DNA from: Caenorhabditis remanei
Taxonomy: Eukaryota > Nematoda > Chromadorea > Rhabditida > Rhabditidae
Direction: 5' to 3'
NCBI RefSeq assembly: GCF_010183535.1
Contig: NC_071331.1
Location: forward strand, 4,092,001 to 4,156,000
DNA length: 64,000 nucleotides
Notes under the pieces: generated by a model
Told to the model about the DNA's origin: nothing
The model's input: the letters and a program-made list of their open reading frames with translations, nothing else
The model's database searches: none
Shown: piece by piece, positions 42,228 to 54,222 of the stretch
Layout: each line of letters starts with the position of its first letter
Position numbering within the stretch: the first letter of the stretch is position 1
Program-made: the position numbers and the translations under genes

Positions 42228-42737
42228 GCAGCGATTAAAGTTTGAAAATCTGAAAATGATTATTTTGAAACAGAAAAATCGAAAAAGTTAGCCAGGGAGT
42301 ACCGCGTGGTAAGGGAATGCACAAAAAATATTTTTACAGTGTTGAATCTCCTACAAAAATGTTCACGTGAAAGTGAGATACGCAGAGAAACATGACTTTC
42401 AAAAGAAACTAATATATAATTGAATGGAACCTATAAAACAGTGTTTCAACTAGTCATGTGTTTCTCGAAATTACAAAAATGGAAAAAATGGCTAATTATT
42501 AGAAAGAGTAAGATAAATGAACGAATGATAAAATTAGTGTTTTTCAAGCTTCCCATAAGTTTAGAAACATAAGATACATGTTCGCTTCTTGCATGAATTT
42601 AAAAATCTGATTGATTTTTATTGATAAATATCGAGGACAGCGGTAATAGCGTGAAATCTAAGATAAAAAGAAAATTTTGAAGCAGAAACTATATTTATTT
42701 CAAAAAGTGAAAGTGCCGACTTGTATCATTGCGATGC

Positions 42738-42758
42738 AAAAAATTATAAAAGAAATGA
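42738..42758 (-). ncRNA. Predicted 21U-RNA (piRNA)
   Basis: Minus-strand core at 42798-42805. T of CAAT at 42758, 40 nt away. Confidence 0.6.
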
Positions 42759-42884
42759 TTGGTAGAACACGATTGCTAGACCGTATTTTGCCCGTTTTGA
42801 AACAGTACAATTTTTTATGGGATTACACCATAATTAAACATTTTTTGAAACGCTATAAAAAATATATCGATGAAAAATGCAGTT

Positions 42885-42905
42885 CGTCGAGACAACTAAG
42901 ACGCA
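42885..42905 (-). ncRNA. Predicted 21U-RNA (piRNA)
   Basis: Minus-strand core at 42944-42951. T of TATT at 42905, 39 nt away. The next minus-strand core is only 146 bp away (42798). Confidence 0.6.
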
Positions 42906-43441
42906 ATAAGGATAGTAGTGTGTATGACATGAAGATGTTACTTTGAAACAGGAATCGCTGAACAAAACCATCCGAAAAATAATTGAAGTGAAAGAAGCTG
43001 TAAAACTACAGTAATTTTGTTAAAAATGAGATAATAGAGTAAAGAAATTATTCTAACGGAATAAAATTGGTTATTGGAACCATTGGAAAACAGTATTTGT
43101 TTAAATTTCTGAGTGGTTATTGTAATGTTAACAATTCTGATCATTTTTTGAGAATTCTTATTTCTTATTCCTCTTTCCTAAAAATACTTATTTACATTCA
43201 AAGTGAGAGGTAGAACTTCATCAGATCTAAAATATCTACAGTTCTAATTGTATTTGAAAGAACAAAATGCATATAAAGTCATTTGGTTTAAATATCCTCA
43301 ACCAATTTACAGCAATGTTTCGAATTGTCTTATTCTGTACCCTACCTACTGTTTGGAACATTGGAACTTCAGCACTTCAATTTATACTGAAAATGTAATT
43401 TTTTTTTGAAAGAAAAGTTATTTCTTTTTTCATTTTTTAAA

Positions 43442-43462
43442 AATTTTATTACTAAATGACAA
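43442..43462 (-). ncRNA. Predicted 21U-RNA with variant core
   Basis: Variant core CAGTTTCA (minus) at 43503-43510. T of TAGT at 43462, 41 nt away. Confidence 0.35.
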
Positions 43463-43570
43463 CTAAATGTAAATAAATACCGAAGTAACAATTAGATCGT
43501 TCTGAAACTGAAATTATTGAAAATGGTGCAGAAACCGGTATCAATATTATGTTATGACAGAATGGTGATA

Positions 43571-43591
43571 ATTATGATGTCATGCGATGAA
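43571..43591 (-). ncRNA. Predicted 21U-RNA with variant core
   Basis: Variant core CAGTTTCA (minus) at 43630-43637. T of CAGT at 43591, 39 nt away. Confidence 0.4.
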
Positions 43592-43679
43592 CTGCGTTAA
43601 TAATTAAATAAATGAAATAATTAACCTTCTGAAACTGAAAATTTGAAAAACGGTAATTTTTGGAATACTGATTTAAGAT

Positions 43680-43700
43680 AGAGGACAAATCAAAAAACAA
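43680..43700 (-). ncRNA. Predicted 21U-RNA (piRNA)
   Basis: Minus-strand core at 43741-43748. T of TGTT at 43700, 41 nt away. Confidence 0.55.
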
Positions 43701-43814
43701 ACAAAAAACACATGAAAGTGAGAATGCAATCAGGACGTTGTGAAACAGTGAAAACATTCAAAATATGTTTTGGGTATTCGTAGCAAATTGCGATTTATTA
43801 ATTGTAAGTGAAAA

Positions 43815-43835
43815 GTTAACAAGTTAATCCAGATA
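43815..43835 (-). ncRNA. Predicted 21U-RNA (piRNA)
   Basis: Minus-strand core at 43875-43882. T of CATT at 43835, 40 nt away. Confidence 0.6.
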
Positions 43836-44897
43836 ATGAATATTGCTGTGATGAAAACCGTCTTGAAACCTTTCTGAAACAGTAAACAAGCAAAGAACAG
43901 GTTCAAATTGATTTAAGAGAATGAAAATTGAAACATATGGCAGCTTGGATATCGAAACTAAATAATACCTCCAAGAAACTAAGACATTTTTGAAACTGGC
44001 TTTCATGCACTGAAATAGGAACACTGAACCAATAAACGGAAAAAAACTAAAAGCACTAAAAAGTGATTATCCTGAAACTAGAAAAGTCATTTCAAACGCT
44101 CATCAGTAAAATGACCTATTTCAATATAACATGGAAAAATAAACAACTTTGAAAAAATTAAGAACATTTATGTTTTTTGTAAAACCGATAAAAACTCTGA
44201 TAGTTGCGGGGAAATCGTATAGTATTTTTTCTGAAAACCCGAATAGTGTAGTTGTTTTTTTAACTTTGATAAAAAATTTGATCCTTCATCGCCGATTTAA
44301 AAACGCGTTTTATTTAGTGAAAAATTATAGATTAATATTTTGTAACAGAAGAAAAATCTAACGCTCAAGATTTTTCAGTAGGCAAAATTTTCAATTTTTT
44401 CTGATAAATATGACTGTTTCTGAACTTTGATGTGTTGCATAACCTCAATTTGAAATTGCTAGTGAATAATTTTAAAACATAAATCTAAAAAAGTTGAATT
44501 CTGTCTATGTCTCCCCAACATTCTGTTTTTCAGCGAGTCTTCTGATTCAACTCCAGAAGCTTTCAATTTCACTTTTTCTCAAAGTCCGACCAGGATAGCT
44601 GAACAATTTGAAATTTTGTCACAGTTTGTCAATGACTTCCCGTTTCTACAGCCTATGTTTAATGCATTGTTTTTATTTGGATGATGATCCAAGGTTACTC
44701 TGAAGTTTTGATCAGCAATACTATTAGAAACAACAACAAATCATTCATACATATAATGGAAACAAGTGTTAATAATTGAATACCAACCGTAGATAGACTA
44801 CCCAACAAGAAACCCACCATAATTGAAATACTCTTGAAACATAATCTTTCATATTGAAATCAACACATTAGTTATGGTGAATGTCTTGTTAGTTTCT

Positions 44898-44918
44898 GTA
44901 CGAGCTAGAAAAATATGA
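44898..44918 (-). ncRNA. Predicted 21U-RNA (piRNA)
   Basis: Minus-strand core at 44957-44964. T of CGAT at 44918, 39 nt away. Confidence 0.6.
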
Positions 44919-45172
44919 TCGATAATATTTTCGATATTGAGAGAAACTAGACCAATTGAAACAGGAACTTTCGGGCAGTGATTTTGTTATTATCGCATAT
45001 GCCGGACTCACAGATTATTTGTCTTTACTGATTAAAAAAAAGGAGAGTTCTCAAAGATATGTAGATGATCACTCAAAAAGTAGGTTGATCAGAAAATGAA
45101 GCACAATCTTTAACTAAATATTCGATACTACGTAGAGAAAAATTTTTGAGATACGTACATAAACATTACTTT

Positions 45173-45193
45173 CACGATTGACTAAAATCTTGA
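45173..45193 (-). ncRNA. Predicted 21U-RNA (piRNA)
   Basis: Minus-strand core at 45232-45239. T of CAAT at 45193, 39 nt away. Confidence 0.6.
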
Positions 45194-46001
45194 TTGAAAC
45201 GAAGTCGGTCAAATTTTTTTAATGCCATTCATGAAACAGTTTTCCCGCCACCATGGCATTTTCAATGACAACTCTGGTTTGTCCTTATAGCTGAAAACCC
45301 TTGAAGAAGAAAAAATTACAAATGGAAACTTTTTTTTTAATTCGAGAATTCAAAGCACAGTTTCAGTGGTTCGTTATCAGAAAACAATTATTCTTGAAAC
45401 TCAATTTGAGGTATGTATAAACCAGTTTGGAAAAATTTCTAGTAAACATTTCTAATGAAGTTGTATCGGGGACAGACATTGATTTGCAAAAATTGAATTG
45501 ACAAAGTGGAAATCAGTACAATTTTGAAAGTTACGAAGCAGAAAATAGTTTCTTGAAATATCGACCAATCTCTATATCGATCAATCCTCAAGTGTCTAAC
45601 TTTAAAAAATTATTAAAGAATCTTGATATTTGAAGACGGAAAACTAAACTTTAGGTGTTGAAATCAAATCGAAATATTTAGGAAACATGACAAAAAGTAC
45701 TGTTCTTCAAAACTCACTTTTTATTTTTAGAAAAAATAGAGAATTCTTGTGGCGATTTTGGTACAGAGTGAAAATGAGACACCGATGAAACGATACAGAT
45801 ACAGCTCTTTTGGACATCAGAGAATAGTTCAACTATTGAAGTTATGAATTCAATCAGAAATATTAATTCTAGAAATTACCTTTTCAAGTCTTTTGTATTT
45901 CTTTGTTTGTCTTTTCGATGCAATAAATTAAATCGAGGCAATAAAATCTAAATTTATCGAAAATGTTGTAACTGGACATTTTGAAAATGTTATCTGATTT
46001 T

Positions 46002-46022
46002 CAGGTAAATACACACAAATTA
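46002..46022 (-). ncRNA. Predicted 21U-RNA (piRNA)
   Basis: Minus-strand core at 46061-46068. T of TAGT at 46022, 39 nt away. Confidence 0.6.
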
Positions 46023-47001
46023 CTAAAAATAACACTCACACACTGAAAATAAAAATGGTCTGAAACAGAATTTTAATAACAGCAAAAACATAGTCCACAA
46101 TTTATTGTAAATTCCTGTTTCCCAAACTGCTAAAGAGAAACAGAGTTTGAAAACAAACACTTGATAGTTCAACTGATTCATAAAGCTGTTCTTTAATTGT
46201 TTTTTGGTTGATTCGCACATGTTGGAAAGATGAAAAACCATCGAACACAGCGAAAGTTATTTTTTCTAATCAAACACATAATATTTCATTGAATCAAAAA
46301 CGGTTTATTAAAAGGAACGTGACCTAGTTCTGTTTGTTTGAGCAAATTATATCTTAATTTTATATTCATTTTTTCATAATACTAGCATAGTACTGACATA
46401 TTATTGCATACTTCCAGAAAATCACATTTTGATGCAGAAAAGTTTTCAATGAGAATCTGGAAAACGTGAAGTGAACTACAAATGATATACAGTTTCAGAT
46501 ACATCTTCTTTGTTTGATTGTGATGTGACTGACAATAAGGAAATATATTTTCGAGTACAAATTCTACATTTTTCAATGAGATTAGAATTTCAAATGCCTG
46601 TATATCTATGCAAGTTTCAGAACTTATTCTAGTAAATATGATCAGAAAATTAATAGCTAAAAATTTTTAGATGAGGGACAGTCGTGGAGTTTCGAAGCCA
46701 TGGTATTAGTAAAAACCATTCATGAAAAACTTACGAAACAGGAATTTTCTGTATCCAAATTACATATTCTGAAATTCCAGACGGGAGATAATAGTTTCCG
46801 AAAAACAATCATAATAATAATAATAACAACACATTTTACTTGCATTCTTTTTAGAAGTTTCGAAACACGATTGGTTGTGGGAGTAGGTTCAAATCCACCT
46901 GAAGTACACACTTCCAAAAAATTTTACATGTAATGGTGAATGAGAGGAACTAACTGAACTAAAGTTGAAATGTTCAGAGAACAGTAATGTTTTTTATACC
47001 G

Positions 47002-47107
47002 TTATCAGTACGGCACGATTCTTACACCCACGCTATATCGAAACAAAGAAAATGGTGTGCAAAATTAAGAGACTCAGAGAAAATGAGAGATTTTTAAAGG
47101 GAATAGT
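47002..47107. repeat. MITE, TTAGCTCGGCAC family, copy 4 (truncated)
   Basis: Left end TTATCAGTACGGCACGATTC and the GAGACTCAGAG centre are kept. The right end is missing. Confidence 0.55.
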
Positions 47108-47891
47108 TAAATATTATTTTGAAATCTGGTTAACCCTGACTCTATTGAAATGACAATCAAAACACCTGTCAGAAACAGCACAGTATTAATCGTATATTGT
47201 TTTCTTTCAATACCACACTGTTTATTTTGTTCTCATTTTTGAAACGTCCACAGGTTTTTTAGAGTTTTTTAGAGGCTTAGTTTCCGTGTTGGACCTCGGC
47301 ACAGTCTGAACGGAGATCGAACAGGATTTTGTTTGAAAAATGTTAGAGAATTGATAATGTAGTTGGAAAAGTGAAAGCATTCATTTCCTAATTCGGAAAC
47401 AGGGAAAAACACTGAAAAATATTATAGTTTAGTTTCATATAATAACTTGTTTCAAGTTGTTTTTATTTGTTTGGACATATCAACAGCAAATTACTATAAA
47501 AGTCTAATTTACAATTTCAACAAAGCACATAAAATCATAGAACGCTCTTTTCTCGTGCTCCAGATCCTACACCATACAACCTAATTCCGAAAATCAAATT
47601 TTTTACTTAAGAAATCTTTGTGTTTAATTAAAACATTCAGTTATGGAGAACATTTCTATTTTTCAGATAGTCAGTTTTAGTACTAAATTGACAAAGTCTG
47701 ATAGTCTACATTCTATTGATAGACATTGATAGTCTGTATTCTGGTGCGGACTATGTAAAAAAAAATTGTTCATGATAGATATATCGTATATTTATCGTTT
47801 TTATATTTTCAAGTTCATTGAAAACAAAAATCTGAATCATGGAATAATAGTAAATCTTTTGTAAAAGTCACTGAGAGTTTTCATTGTCAAA

Positions 47892-47912
47892 TTTGGATTT
47901 CAAAAGAAGAAA
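47892..47912 (-). ncRNA. Predicted 21U-RNA (piRNA)
   Basis: Minus-strand core at 47951-47958. T of CAGT at 47912, 39 nt away. A second core at 47966-47973 sits 15 bp away without its own YRNT. Confidence 0.55.
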
Positions 47913-48370
47913 CTGACAACTCTTATGAAAACAAAATTTTATGCATTTTTTGAAACAGATAGTTTTGAAACAGACATCTTGATATTGTAGAGGTCGATAC
48001 AAGTCATCAGTTACTTACAGAGGCTCTGAATATTCATCTAAAAAATTGTGTTGCTGAAAAGTGCAGTTGACACCGGTAGAATTTTTCACAAAACTGTATA
48101 ATGTCAAGGTAATCTCAATTTTGTGTGACAGCCACTGTATCGAATACCATTAAACATTGGATAAACAAAATCCCAATGATAAATTTTATTGTTTTCAAGC
48201 TTTTTGGAAGTTTTGAAGCAGCAAGTGTTGCTTTTGAATTTTGACTGAAAGAGAGCATTGTTAAGGAGCAAAATTTCTCGCGATTATTGCAAGAATAGAC
48301 TGAATTGGTAAATTAGCACATTTTGAATCAGTAAACTTTTTTTTAATTACTGATTCATTGATAAATGGAA

Positions 48371-49035
48371 GCTCTGCAACTTTAAAAGCGCATAGGATAT
48401 GTGAAATTTCAAATTGCCGCATACCTAGTAGTGATTATACTCAATCGAACCGTCTCGACGCACTGATTCCGAATATCACATTGATTTTTGTCTAAAATTT
48501 AATCAAAATCTTTAAAACTTTGTTTTTTATCAATTTCATATAAGCCAAACGGAGCGGCAGGTGTGTCTTCATCATTAAACAAGATAGTTTGTGGAAAGTG
48601 GAGAGGGAAAAGAAAGAGAGATAGGTACTTTATGTGTATTCTAGTGTAATTCTAGTCACAACTCCCCTCAAATGTGTTATTGGTGAGTACAGAAATTGAA
48701 AAGTGCTAGATGAGGTGACATGCCTTTTGAGTGAGTTAGCTAAATCATCAAAAAATTGATGAATTTTGGGCTTTTGAAGCTAAATTTTGTAATTTTCTTG
48801 GTGTTTAATTGAAAAAAGTTCAGTTTTTTAAATTCGAACCTTGGTAATAGTCATTTTTGTAATTTTAGAAATTTTTATGGGTTTTCTGATGGAAAAACTG
48901 TTTTAAAATGATTATACAAACAGTCTCAAATATTTTAAACCTTATTTTTCAGATATCCTACCGGAATGGATGTCGATCAACGATTATTCTTGATTTTTTT
49001 GAAATTATTTTGATTTTCGAGGATTTCGTGAGGAG
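48371..49035 (+). repeat. Duplicated gene 5' region, copy 1
   Basis: Direct duplicate of 50129-50876. Shared landmarks: GCTCTGCAACTTT at the left, GCCGCATACCTAGT, a GGAGAGGGAAAAGAAAGAGAG block, and a short exon after TTTTTCAG (48953-49035) with a conserved ATGGATGTCGA. It looks like promoter plus 5' exons of a gene. Confidence 0.75.
48953..49035 (+). other. 5' untranslated exon or upstream ORF of host-like gene
   Basis: Bounded by acceptor TTTTTCAG (48952) and donor GAG|GTGAGC (49036). A preceding donor TTG|GTGAGT lies at 48682/48683. It contains a 15-codon ORF starting ATGGATGTCGA. The duplicate at 50129-50876 keeps the same start and the same length with substitutions, suggesting a conserved upstream ORF. 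Confidence 0.45.
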
Positions 49036-49109
49036 GTGAGCACCATCAAACAGTGCTAGATGAAAGTTAAGTCATGTTCTCTTCTATTCAGAGCTCCTTT
49101 CTGTGTTTT

Positions 49110-49424
49110 ATGCGGAATTTGTTGTGTAATCTCGGTCTTCTCCTTTCCATCTACGGAATAGCCCTTGCTGACGATGAACAACCTCGTTATTTTGCAAGTA
49201 CCGGCGATGATGCTGCAAAGGACCAGAAATTCGGCGCCCTTTTCATCCAAACGATGAGAAACGTTATCAAAGAGCCCTGTGAGGTTATTGGGATTCTGTT
49301 CCAACCCAATTTTGTGATTGTTGGTTGCAACGGCACATACTCGAAAGGTGGGTTAATTGAGATTATCACTATTATCAATAATCTGATTTCAGAGAAGCTG
49401 ATTCAATACTTGGAACTTCCATAA
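49110..49424 (+). CDS. Putative secreted protein, 5' part of a host-like gene
   Basis: After acceptor CTATTCAG (49091) an ATG at 49110 starts a classic signal peptide (MRNLLCNLGLLLSIYGIALA) and a soluble domain with Cys and one NGT sequon, through 49347. A 45-nt intron (GTGGGT...TTTCAG, 49348-49392) follows. Using that acceptor the protein ends after ten more codons at 49424. Two bases further on, another frame stays open for about 50 convincing residues (to 49585), so a small indel or an alternative acceptor has probably broken the gene. I recognise no family. It is the only stretch in the window with a full host-gene look (promoter duplicate, 5' exons, signal peptide), but it seems truncated or decaying. 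Confidence 0.5.
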   Translation: MRNLLCNLGLLLSIYGIALADDEQPRYFASTGDDAAKDQKFGALFIQTMRNVIKEPCEVIGILFQPNFVIVGCNGTYSKGGLIEIITIINNLISEKLIQYLELP

Positions 49425-50128
49425 AGCTGGTCTATGTCGTCTCGCGTGTCTCCTCACCTACAATCACTGTAGAACTTGTTTGCAACGTAAAAAATTGGAA
49501 TCTGCTCGTGTCACTAGCTGCAAAAAACTTTTATTGGAAGGATTTTTTTTTTCATTTTTTTTTTCATCAAACGTATCTCTAAACTGTTTGCTTTGTGGTT
49601 GGAAATAAATTGTTAATTTCAAGTATTTTTTGTAATTCTACCAAAAGACAGATGAATATGCTTCGGCATGACCATAATCTGAAAACTCCAAAATACTCAA
49701 ATCTATTACTATTTATCAGGAAGACAAATAGCGGTTGAAACAAAATTACAGAAACGGTATGAAGTTGACAAATTCTGAAAACAGTAATTTTTTGAGATAA
49801 ATAATTGTCAAAAACTGAAAGGTACTGAAAAAGCATGTGTTGACCCAATATTTAAAACAGTCAGATTTTCAGAATATTACGTTCGACGCATCGTTGAGTC
49901 TCGAGGCAAAAACTACAGTAACCTAGTATATTTATAGGCGCACGGGTAAGTAAAATTTGAGAAATTCCTTTTTGAAAGGTCTCAATAATTTTGGACTTTT
50001 GAAATGATTCGAAAATCTCTAATGTTTTTCAGTTTCACCTTTTTTATTGATTTTCACCCTTTTATGCGTACAATAATTTCAACTTGCTCGAAGAAATAAA
50101 TTCTCCATGATTTGACTTTTTGAAGAAA
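49425..50128. other. Spacer between gene copy 1 and duplicated 5' region
   Basis: The first ~160 bases hold the out-of-frame coding-like continuation (to 49585). The rest is AT-rich with a CAGTTTCA at 50030-50037. Nothing else recognised. Confidence 0.4.
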
Positions 50129-50876
50129 GCTCTGCAACTTTCAAGACGCATAGGGTAGATGCAATTTCAAAATGCCGCATACCTAGTCATGATTATACTC
50201 ATTCGAACCGTCTCAACGCCCTGATGCCGAATATTACATTGATTTTTGTCTGAAATTCGATAAAAAGTTTGACAACTTTATTTTTATCAATTTCATGTAA
50301 GCCGAACAGAGCGGCAGGTGGCTTCCCCATCAAACGAGAGTGTTGAGTCTGCTCCACCGAAATAGTCTATGCAAAGTGGAGAGGGAAAAGAAAGAGAGAA
50401 TGGTGCTGAATATCTATTTCCCCCTTTTATTCTATTCACAACTAACCTCATGACGCGTTCCCGGAAATACGCGTCCCCCTTTCTTCTTGATTATTATTGA
50501 ATTCTAGTTGATACATATTTTATTTTTATTTTCATAAGGTAATTATTACACAAGAAAATCGAAGGACATGCGTAGAATTGCTTCAAAAATGTAGTACTTG
50601 GGTTACATTATTGATTTTCGGAGCAAAATCTTCATAAAATTAAGAGTTTTGGCCATTTGGAAAGAAATTTGGCAATTTTCCGGGTGTAAAACCAAAAATA
50701 GTTTCAGTTTCTTAAATCCGATTTTTCTGATAAAAAAATTGTTCAAAAATGATTTTACAATCAGTTGCAAATATTTCAAACAATATTTTTCAGATATCCT
50801 ACCGGAATGGATGTCGAACAACATATATTATTGATTTTTTTGGAATTAATTTGATTTTCGACGAATTTGTGAGTAG
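50129..50876 (+). repeat. Duplicated gene 5' region, copy 2
   Basis: Direct duplicate of 48371-49035 with many substitutions. The short exon with ATGGATGTCGA and the donor (GTAAGC at 50877) are kept. No signal-peptide exon follows, so the downstream coding part differs from copy 1. Confidence 0.75.
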
Positions 50877-51169
50877 GTAAGCACCAGATTTTTGGTATTT
50901 TGGGGTCGTAGTAGATATTTTTCGAATCTTGATGGGAATACAAAAATTAAAGTACCGTAAAAACTGTAATAGAAGCGTCCCTTAATTAGAGACGCATTAT
51001 CAACATGTTAGAATAAATTTCTCTGGTTTTCACACATTCTTCTTCAAAATTCGTGAAAAAAAGCAAAATCAAAACCCTTTTTTCGTTCAAAGTACTGCAA
51101 ATTTTGAGGTTTTCGTGTAATTTTGACAGAGAGAATGTTAGTTTGATTGAAAATTGATGACTTAAAGGT

Positions 51170-52200
51170 TTGAAAAATAGCTTGATCGAAATTGTGATTA
51201 ACTTGAGTACACATAGGGAAACCTTGACTGCTTATAACTTTGCTCACGGAAGGATTTTGAAGAATTTTATTTCACATTTGGAATCTACGAACTCGAAATT
51301 ATCTGGTTCCAAATTCTTGAGTCGTTTGAATGAGAAGGACTTCCCTAGTGAACTTTTCGTTCACAATATCCCATTTCGATTATCCAAATACATACACTTG
51401 ATTAATTTTCAGCTAACAATCACCTCACTGGATTGTTCAAGTCAGCAGGGAGCCGTACGTCTGGAAGGCAACCCTCCAGTTGTTTGTCTACCTGCGCGAC
51501 TTGTTCCGTCCAACAACTGTTCATTTCGACACGGATTTATCGAGGAAAATCCAAGGGAATTATTCCTTGAGACTGTTCGACCTTCGATGCCACCGGTGGA
51601 CTTGATTAGTTTCATTACGATTCAAAAATTGGGTAATATATATATAACTATTTTGTGAAAAAAGATATAACGCAGGCTTGCTAGATTAAAAACAAGAAAG
51701 TTTCTATAAATATTCTATTTTCAGCTCCCAAACTTCCACTGTGTCTACCTCCCAAATGTGTGCACGTAGATCACATGCAATCACACTTGTTTGATGAATT
51801 GCAGATTCTTGGAGGTCGGCAAAGCTATCCAAAAAAGGAGCATCTTCCGTGATGAGTTGAAGATTCTTGCCAATTACTGGGTGGCATCTGATGAACTCAT
51901 GTCGTGGAAAGCCTTCTTTTTCCACGATATCAAAGATCACGACGATGGACTCGCGTGCGATGAAAAAAGACGCTCACAACACATCAGGTACCTTTTTTCA
52001 ATTGCATAACTTTTAGGTCATTTCGAAATATAGGACAAGTGATTTTGCAGGTACACCGACCCAAGAACTGGCCGTGATTACATTAGAACCGACGGAGCCA
52101 TTGCGACAGTCGTGAAGTGGAACGAAGATATGGATATCACTGGTGCACTGTTCTATGTTTGGGATGAAACTATATTCTTTTTTTATTTATTTTTTTTCTT
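51170..52200 (+). pseudogene. Degenerate multi-exon host-like gene fragment
   Basis: Gene-like splice sites: acceptor TTTTCAG (51412), donor GGTAATAT (51633), acceptor ATTTTCAG (51724), donor CAG|GTACC (51988), acceptor TTTTGCAG (52050). Open, protein-like stretches occur in all three frames. One runs 51170-51632 and continues in phase to a stop near 51850. Another (51791-51987, then 52051-52160) gives a convincing acidic/aromatic stretch (YTDPRTGRDYIRTDGAIATV). In 51430-51600 a third frame also reads like protein. Frame switching between exons suggests a decayed gene. The family is not recognised. It may be the 3' part of the gene whose 5' region is duplicated at 48371 and 50129. Confidence 0.4.
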
Positions 52201-52957
52201 CTCTGGAAAAAAAAAATTTTGAAAGAAAGACGTTCGAAAAGTTATTGCTTTAATATATATATAACGTCTTAGGCGCATAGATTAAAACAAATTGGAGCAA
52301 CTTATGTCGACACGAAGTAAACAACTTCAATAGGACAATTAGTTGTTTTAAATCTTACCCAGGTGTTTTTTTGTAAGCACTCGAGAGGGGACAAATTGGG
52401 ACGTTTCGAAAACATAGTCATAAAACAGCTAGAAATGCAGCCCGATTTTTGTGAAACTTGGGAAAACGCGTCCCACCCATTAATGTCTGTAAAATCAGTG
52501 AAAGTTTCACTGTACTCCGAGACTGAAATTTGATGAAAAGTTAGTTTTTGGTTTCCAATTTGAATTGGTCTAATCTATGTGCATTCATTTATCTTTTGAT
52601 GTTTCAAAATTAGTTTCGCGTTTTGCTATTACCTTTGATTTTTTCTTAGCACTCACTTGTTTTATATAATCCATTCGAACAATTTTTCTTGAAAATTATA
52701 AAAATACAATTTTATTTTCTTCCCACGCGCTCCGGAATACTATTTTCATGTAAGAGAAACCATTAAAACTTGGCTGAAACTTTGAAAAACATATATGGGA
52801 TTCGTTTCCAGTATGGAGCATAACTATAGTAAACATCTATCAGCTCTCATGTATCCGTTTGGAAGCAGTAATCAAAATAGCATGAAACTAAATTCTTCTT
52901 GTTTTTTGTCTGTTTCAGATTTATAGTTTTTTCTTCTTCATATACATTAGCCTTCGT

Positions 52958-52978
52958 TTCTTCCAAACTGACAAAAAA
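52958..52978 (+). ncRNA. Predicted 21U-RNA (piRNA)
   Basis: Core at 52910-52917. T of CGTT at 52958, 41 nt away. Confidence 0.55.
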
Positions 52979-53308
52979 TGAATTCAAAACGGATACATTT
53001 ATGACAGAAAGCGTATTTTCCAAATATGAGGACCGTTTCTATGTGCAAAATTACCAACAAGACAAATGATGTGTGATATCTCATCTGTAACTGAAAAATT
53101 TTATGAGAGAATTTAACCTATAAGCAGCTGTGGAGTATTTAAATAAATGTTATTATCGTGAAAAAATAACAATGACCATACTAAACAAGCGTCCTTTGTT
53201 CTCCCACAATGGACAACATGGTGGAAGGATTCTCAATGTGTCTCCTTGTAGAAAAAATACCTGACTGTTTCAAGTCGTCAATAAGTTTGGGGACATCAAA
53301 CTCGATAT

Positions 53309-53329
53309 TATCAGAATTGTGGTACTAGA
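53309..53329 (+). ncRNA. Predicted 21U-RNA (piRNA)
   Basis: Core at 53265-53272. T of TATT at 53309, 37 nt away. Confidence 0.5.
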
Positions 53330-53875
53330 AAATAGAAAAAATAGAAAACGTTTCATTGTTTCACCAACTTCACATCATCAGTGACCACAATAGATATACG
53401 ATATATTTACTCCATGGGTGTCTCTCATAATAACTTTCTCTGAAATCATTGCTTTTTTGAGATGAATAGGTTCCTTGAAGATTTACTGATGATCTATCTG
53501 TTTAAGTTTGGGGACTTTATGTAACATTTGGGATGGACGTTGCTCTGATGCGCCCAAAAGTTTTTCATTTTCTGTAACAGTCACTTCTGATTTCAAGTTT
53601 TAGGTTTTTTAATAACTTCATTGTTAGAATGTGACATGTTTTTAACAAATTTTCAGTTGCCATTCTTAAATTCCAGATTCGGTGACATCTTTCAATTGCC
53701 GCTTTTTTTTTCAGGAACTATTTACACCTTCCAAACATTTCATCTTCCTCCTCCTTTTGCCGAGAAAACACCATGTACCATTGGTCCGGTTTTTAGTAGA
53801 CTTTCTGCATGTCTTTCCTAAAAATATTTTTTCAATTTCATCAATTTTCTAAATTATTATAAATTATAATTATAC

Positions 53876-54162
53876 TGTCACAGGCCAGTCTCTGACCTGT
53901 CTCTACTCTCTTTTCCTCGGGTTCTCTCTCGACTGAGATGACGTCTTGCTCTCGGCTCAGCGAGGCGTAAACAACCACGCGGCCGGCCGAGAGACCCTTT
54001 TCCCCCTTTACATTTTTAGTTTCTATACTGGTGCGGGTGAAGGACGGCAAGTCCTTCTCCTTGCTATACCGGGAAATAAATGATTGCAATCATAAACAAA
54101 ATGTATACCTAAAACAGACTGAAATGTTAAAAGGATGAGCAGGTGCATTCATGCCTTTTACA
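53876..54162 (+). repeat. 5' LTR of the gutted element
   Basis: 287 bp, TG...CA, containing CTCTCGGCTCAGCGAG and GGCCGGCC blocks and an AATAAA near 54075. No mismatch with the 3' LTR seen by eye. Confidence 0.93.
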
Positions 54163-54175
54163 TGGAGGTCCCACC
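54163..54175 (+). promoter_or_regulatory. Primer binding site, tRNA-Gln type
   Basis: TGGAGGTCCCACC directly after the 5' LTR, identical to the primer site at 5664-5676. Confidence 0.8.
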
Positions 54176-54222
54176 TCGAGTAGGGTGATAAAGTTGGCGC
54201 CCTATTATTCAACTTTATCATC

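Larger units (their letters stand above)
38602..48360. other. Dense piRNA-type field, central
   Basis: No protein gene seen. About 20 exact octamers in 9.8 kb. Four plus-strand cores lie in 38647-39971 and, from 40625 to 47973, every exact core is on the minus strand, which suggests strand-coherent subclusters. Variants CAGTTTCA occur at 43503, 43630, 43991, 45358 and 46490. The minus core at 47966-47973 lacks a YRNT at the expected distance. Truncated MITEs lie at 40781 and 47002. Confidence 0.7.
52201..53871. other. piRNA-type field
   Basis: No gene. Octamers at 52910 and 53265 (plus). From about 53600 this DNA is a diverged copy of about 56310-56565; the second LTR element inserted at the end of it. 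Confidence 0.6.

Noticed and set aside
46876..46900. tRNA fragment (GGTTCAAATCC)
   Set aside because: Only a B-box-like string; the flanking stem does not pair.
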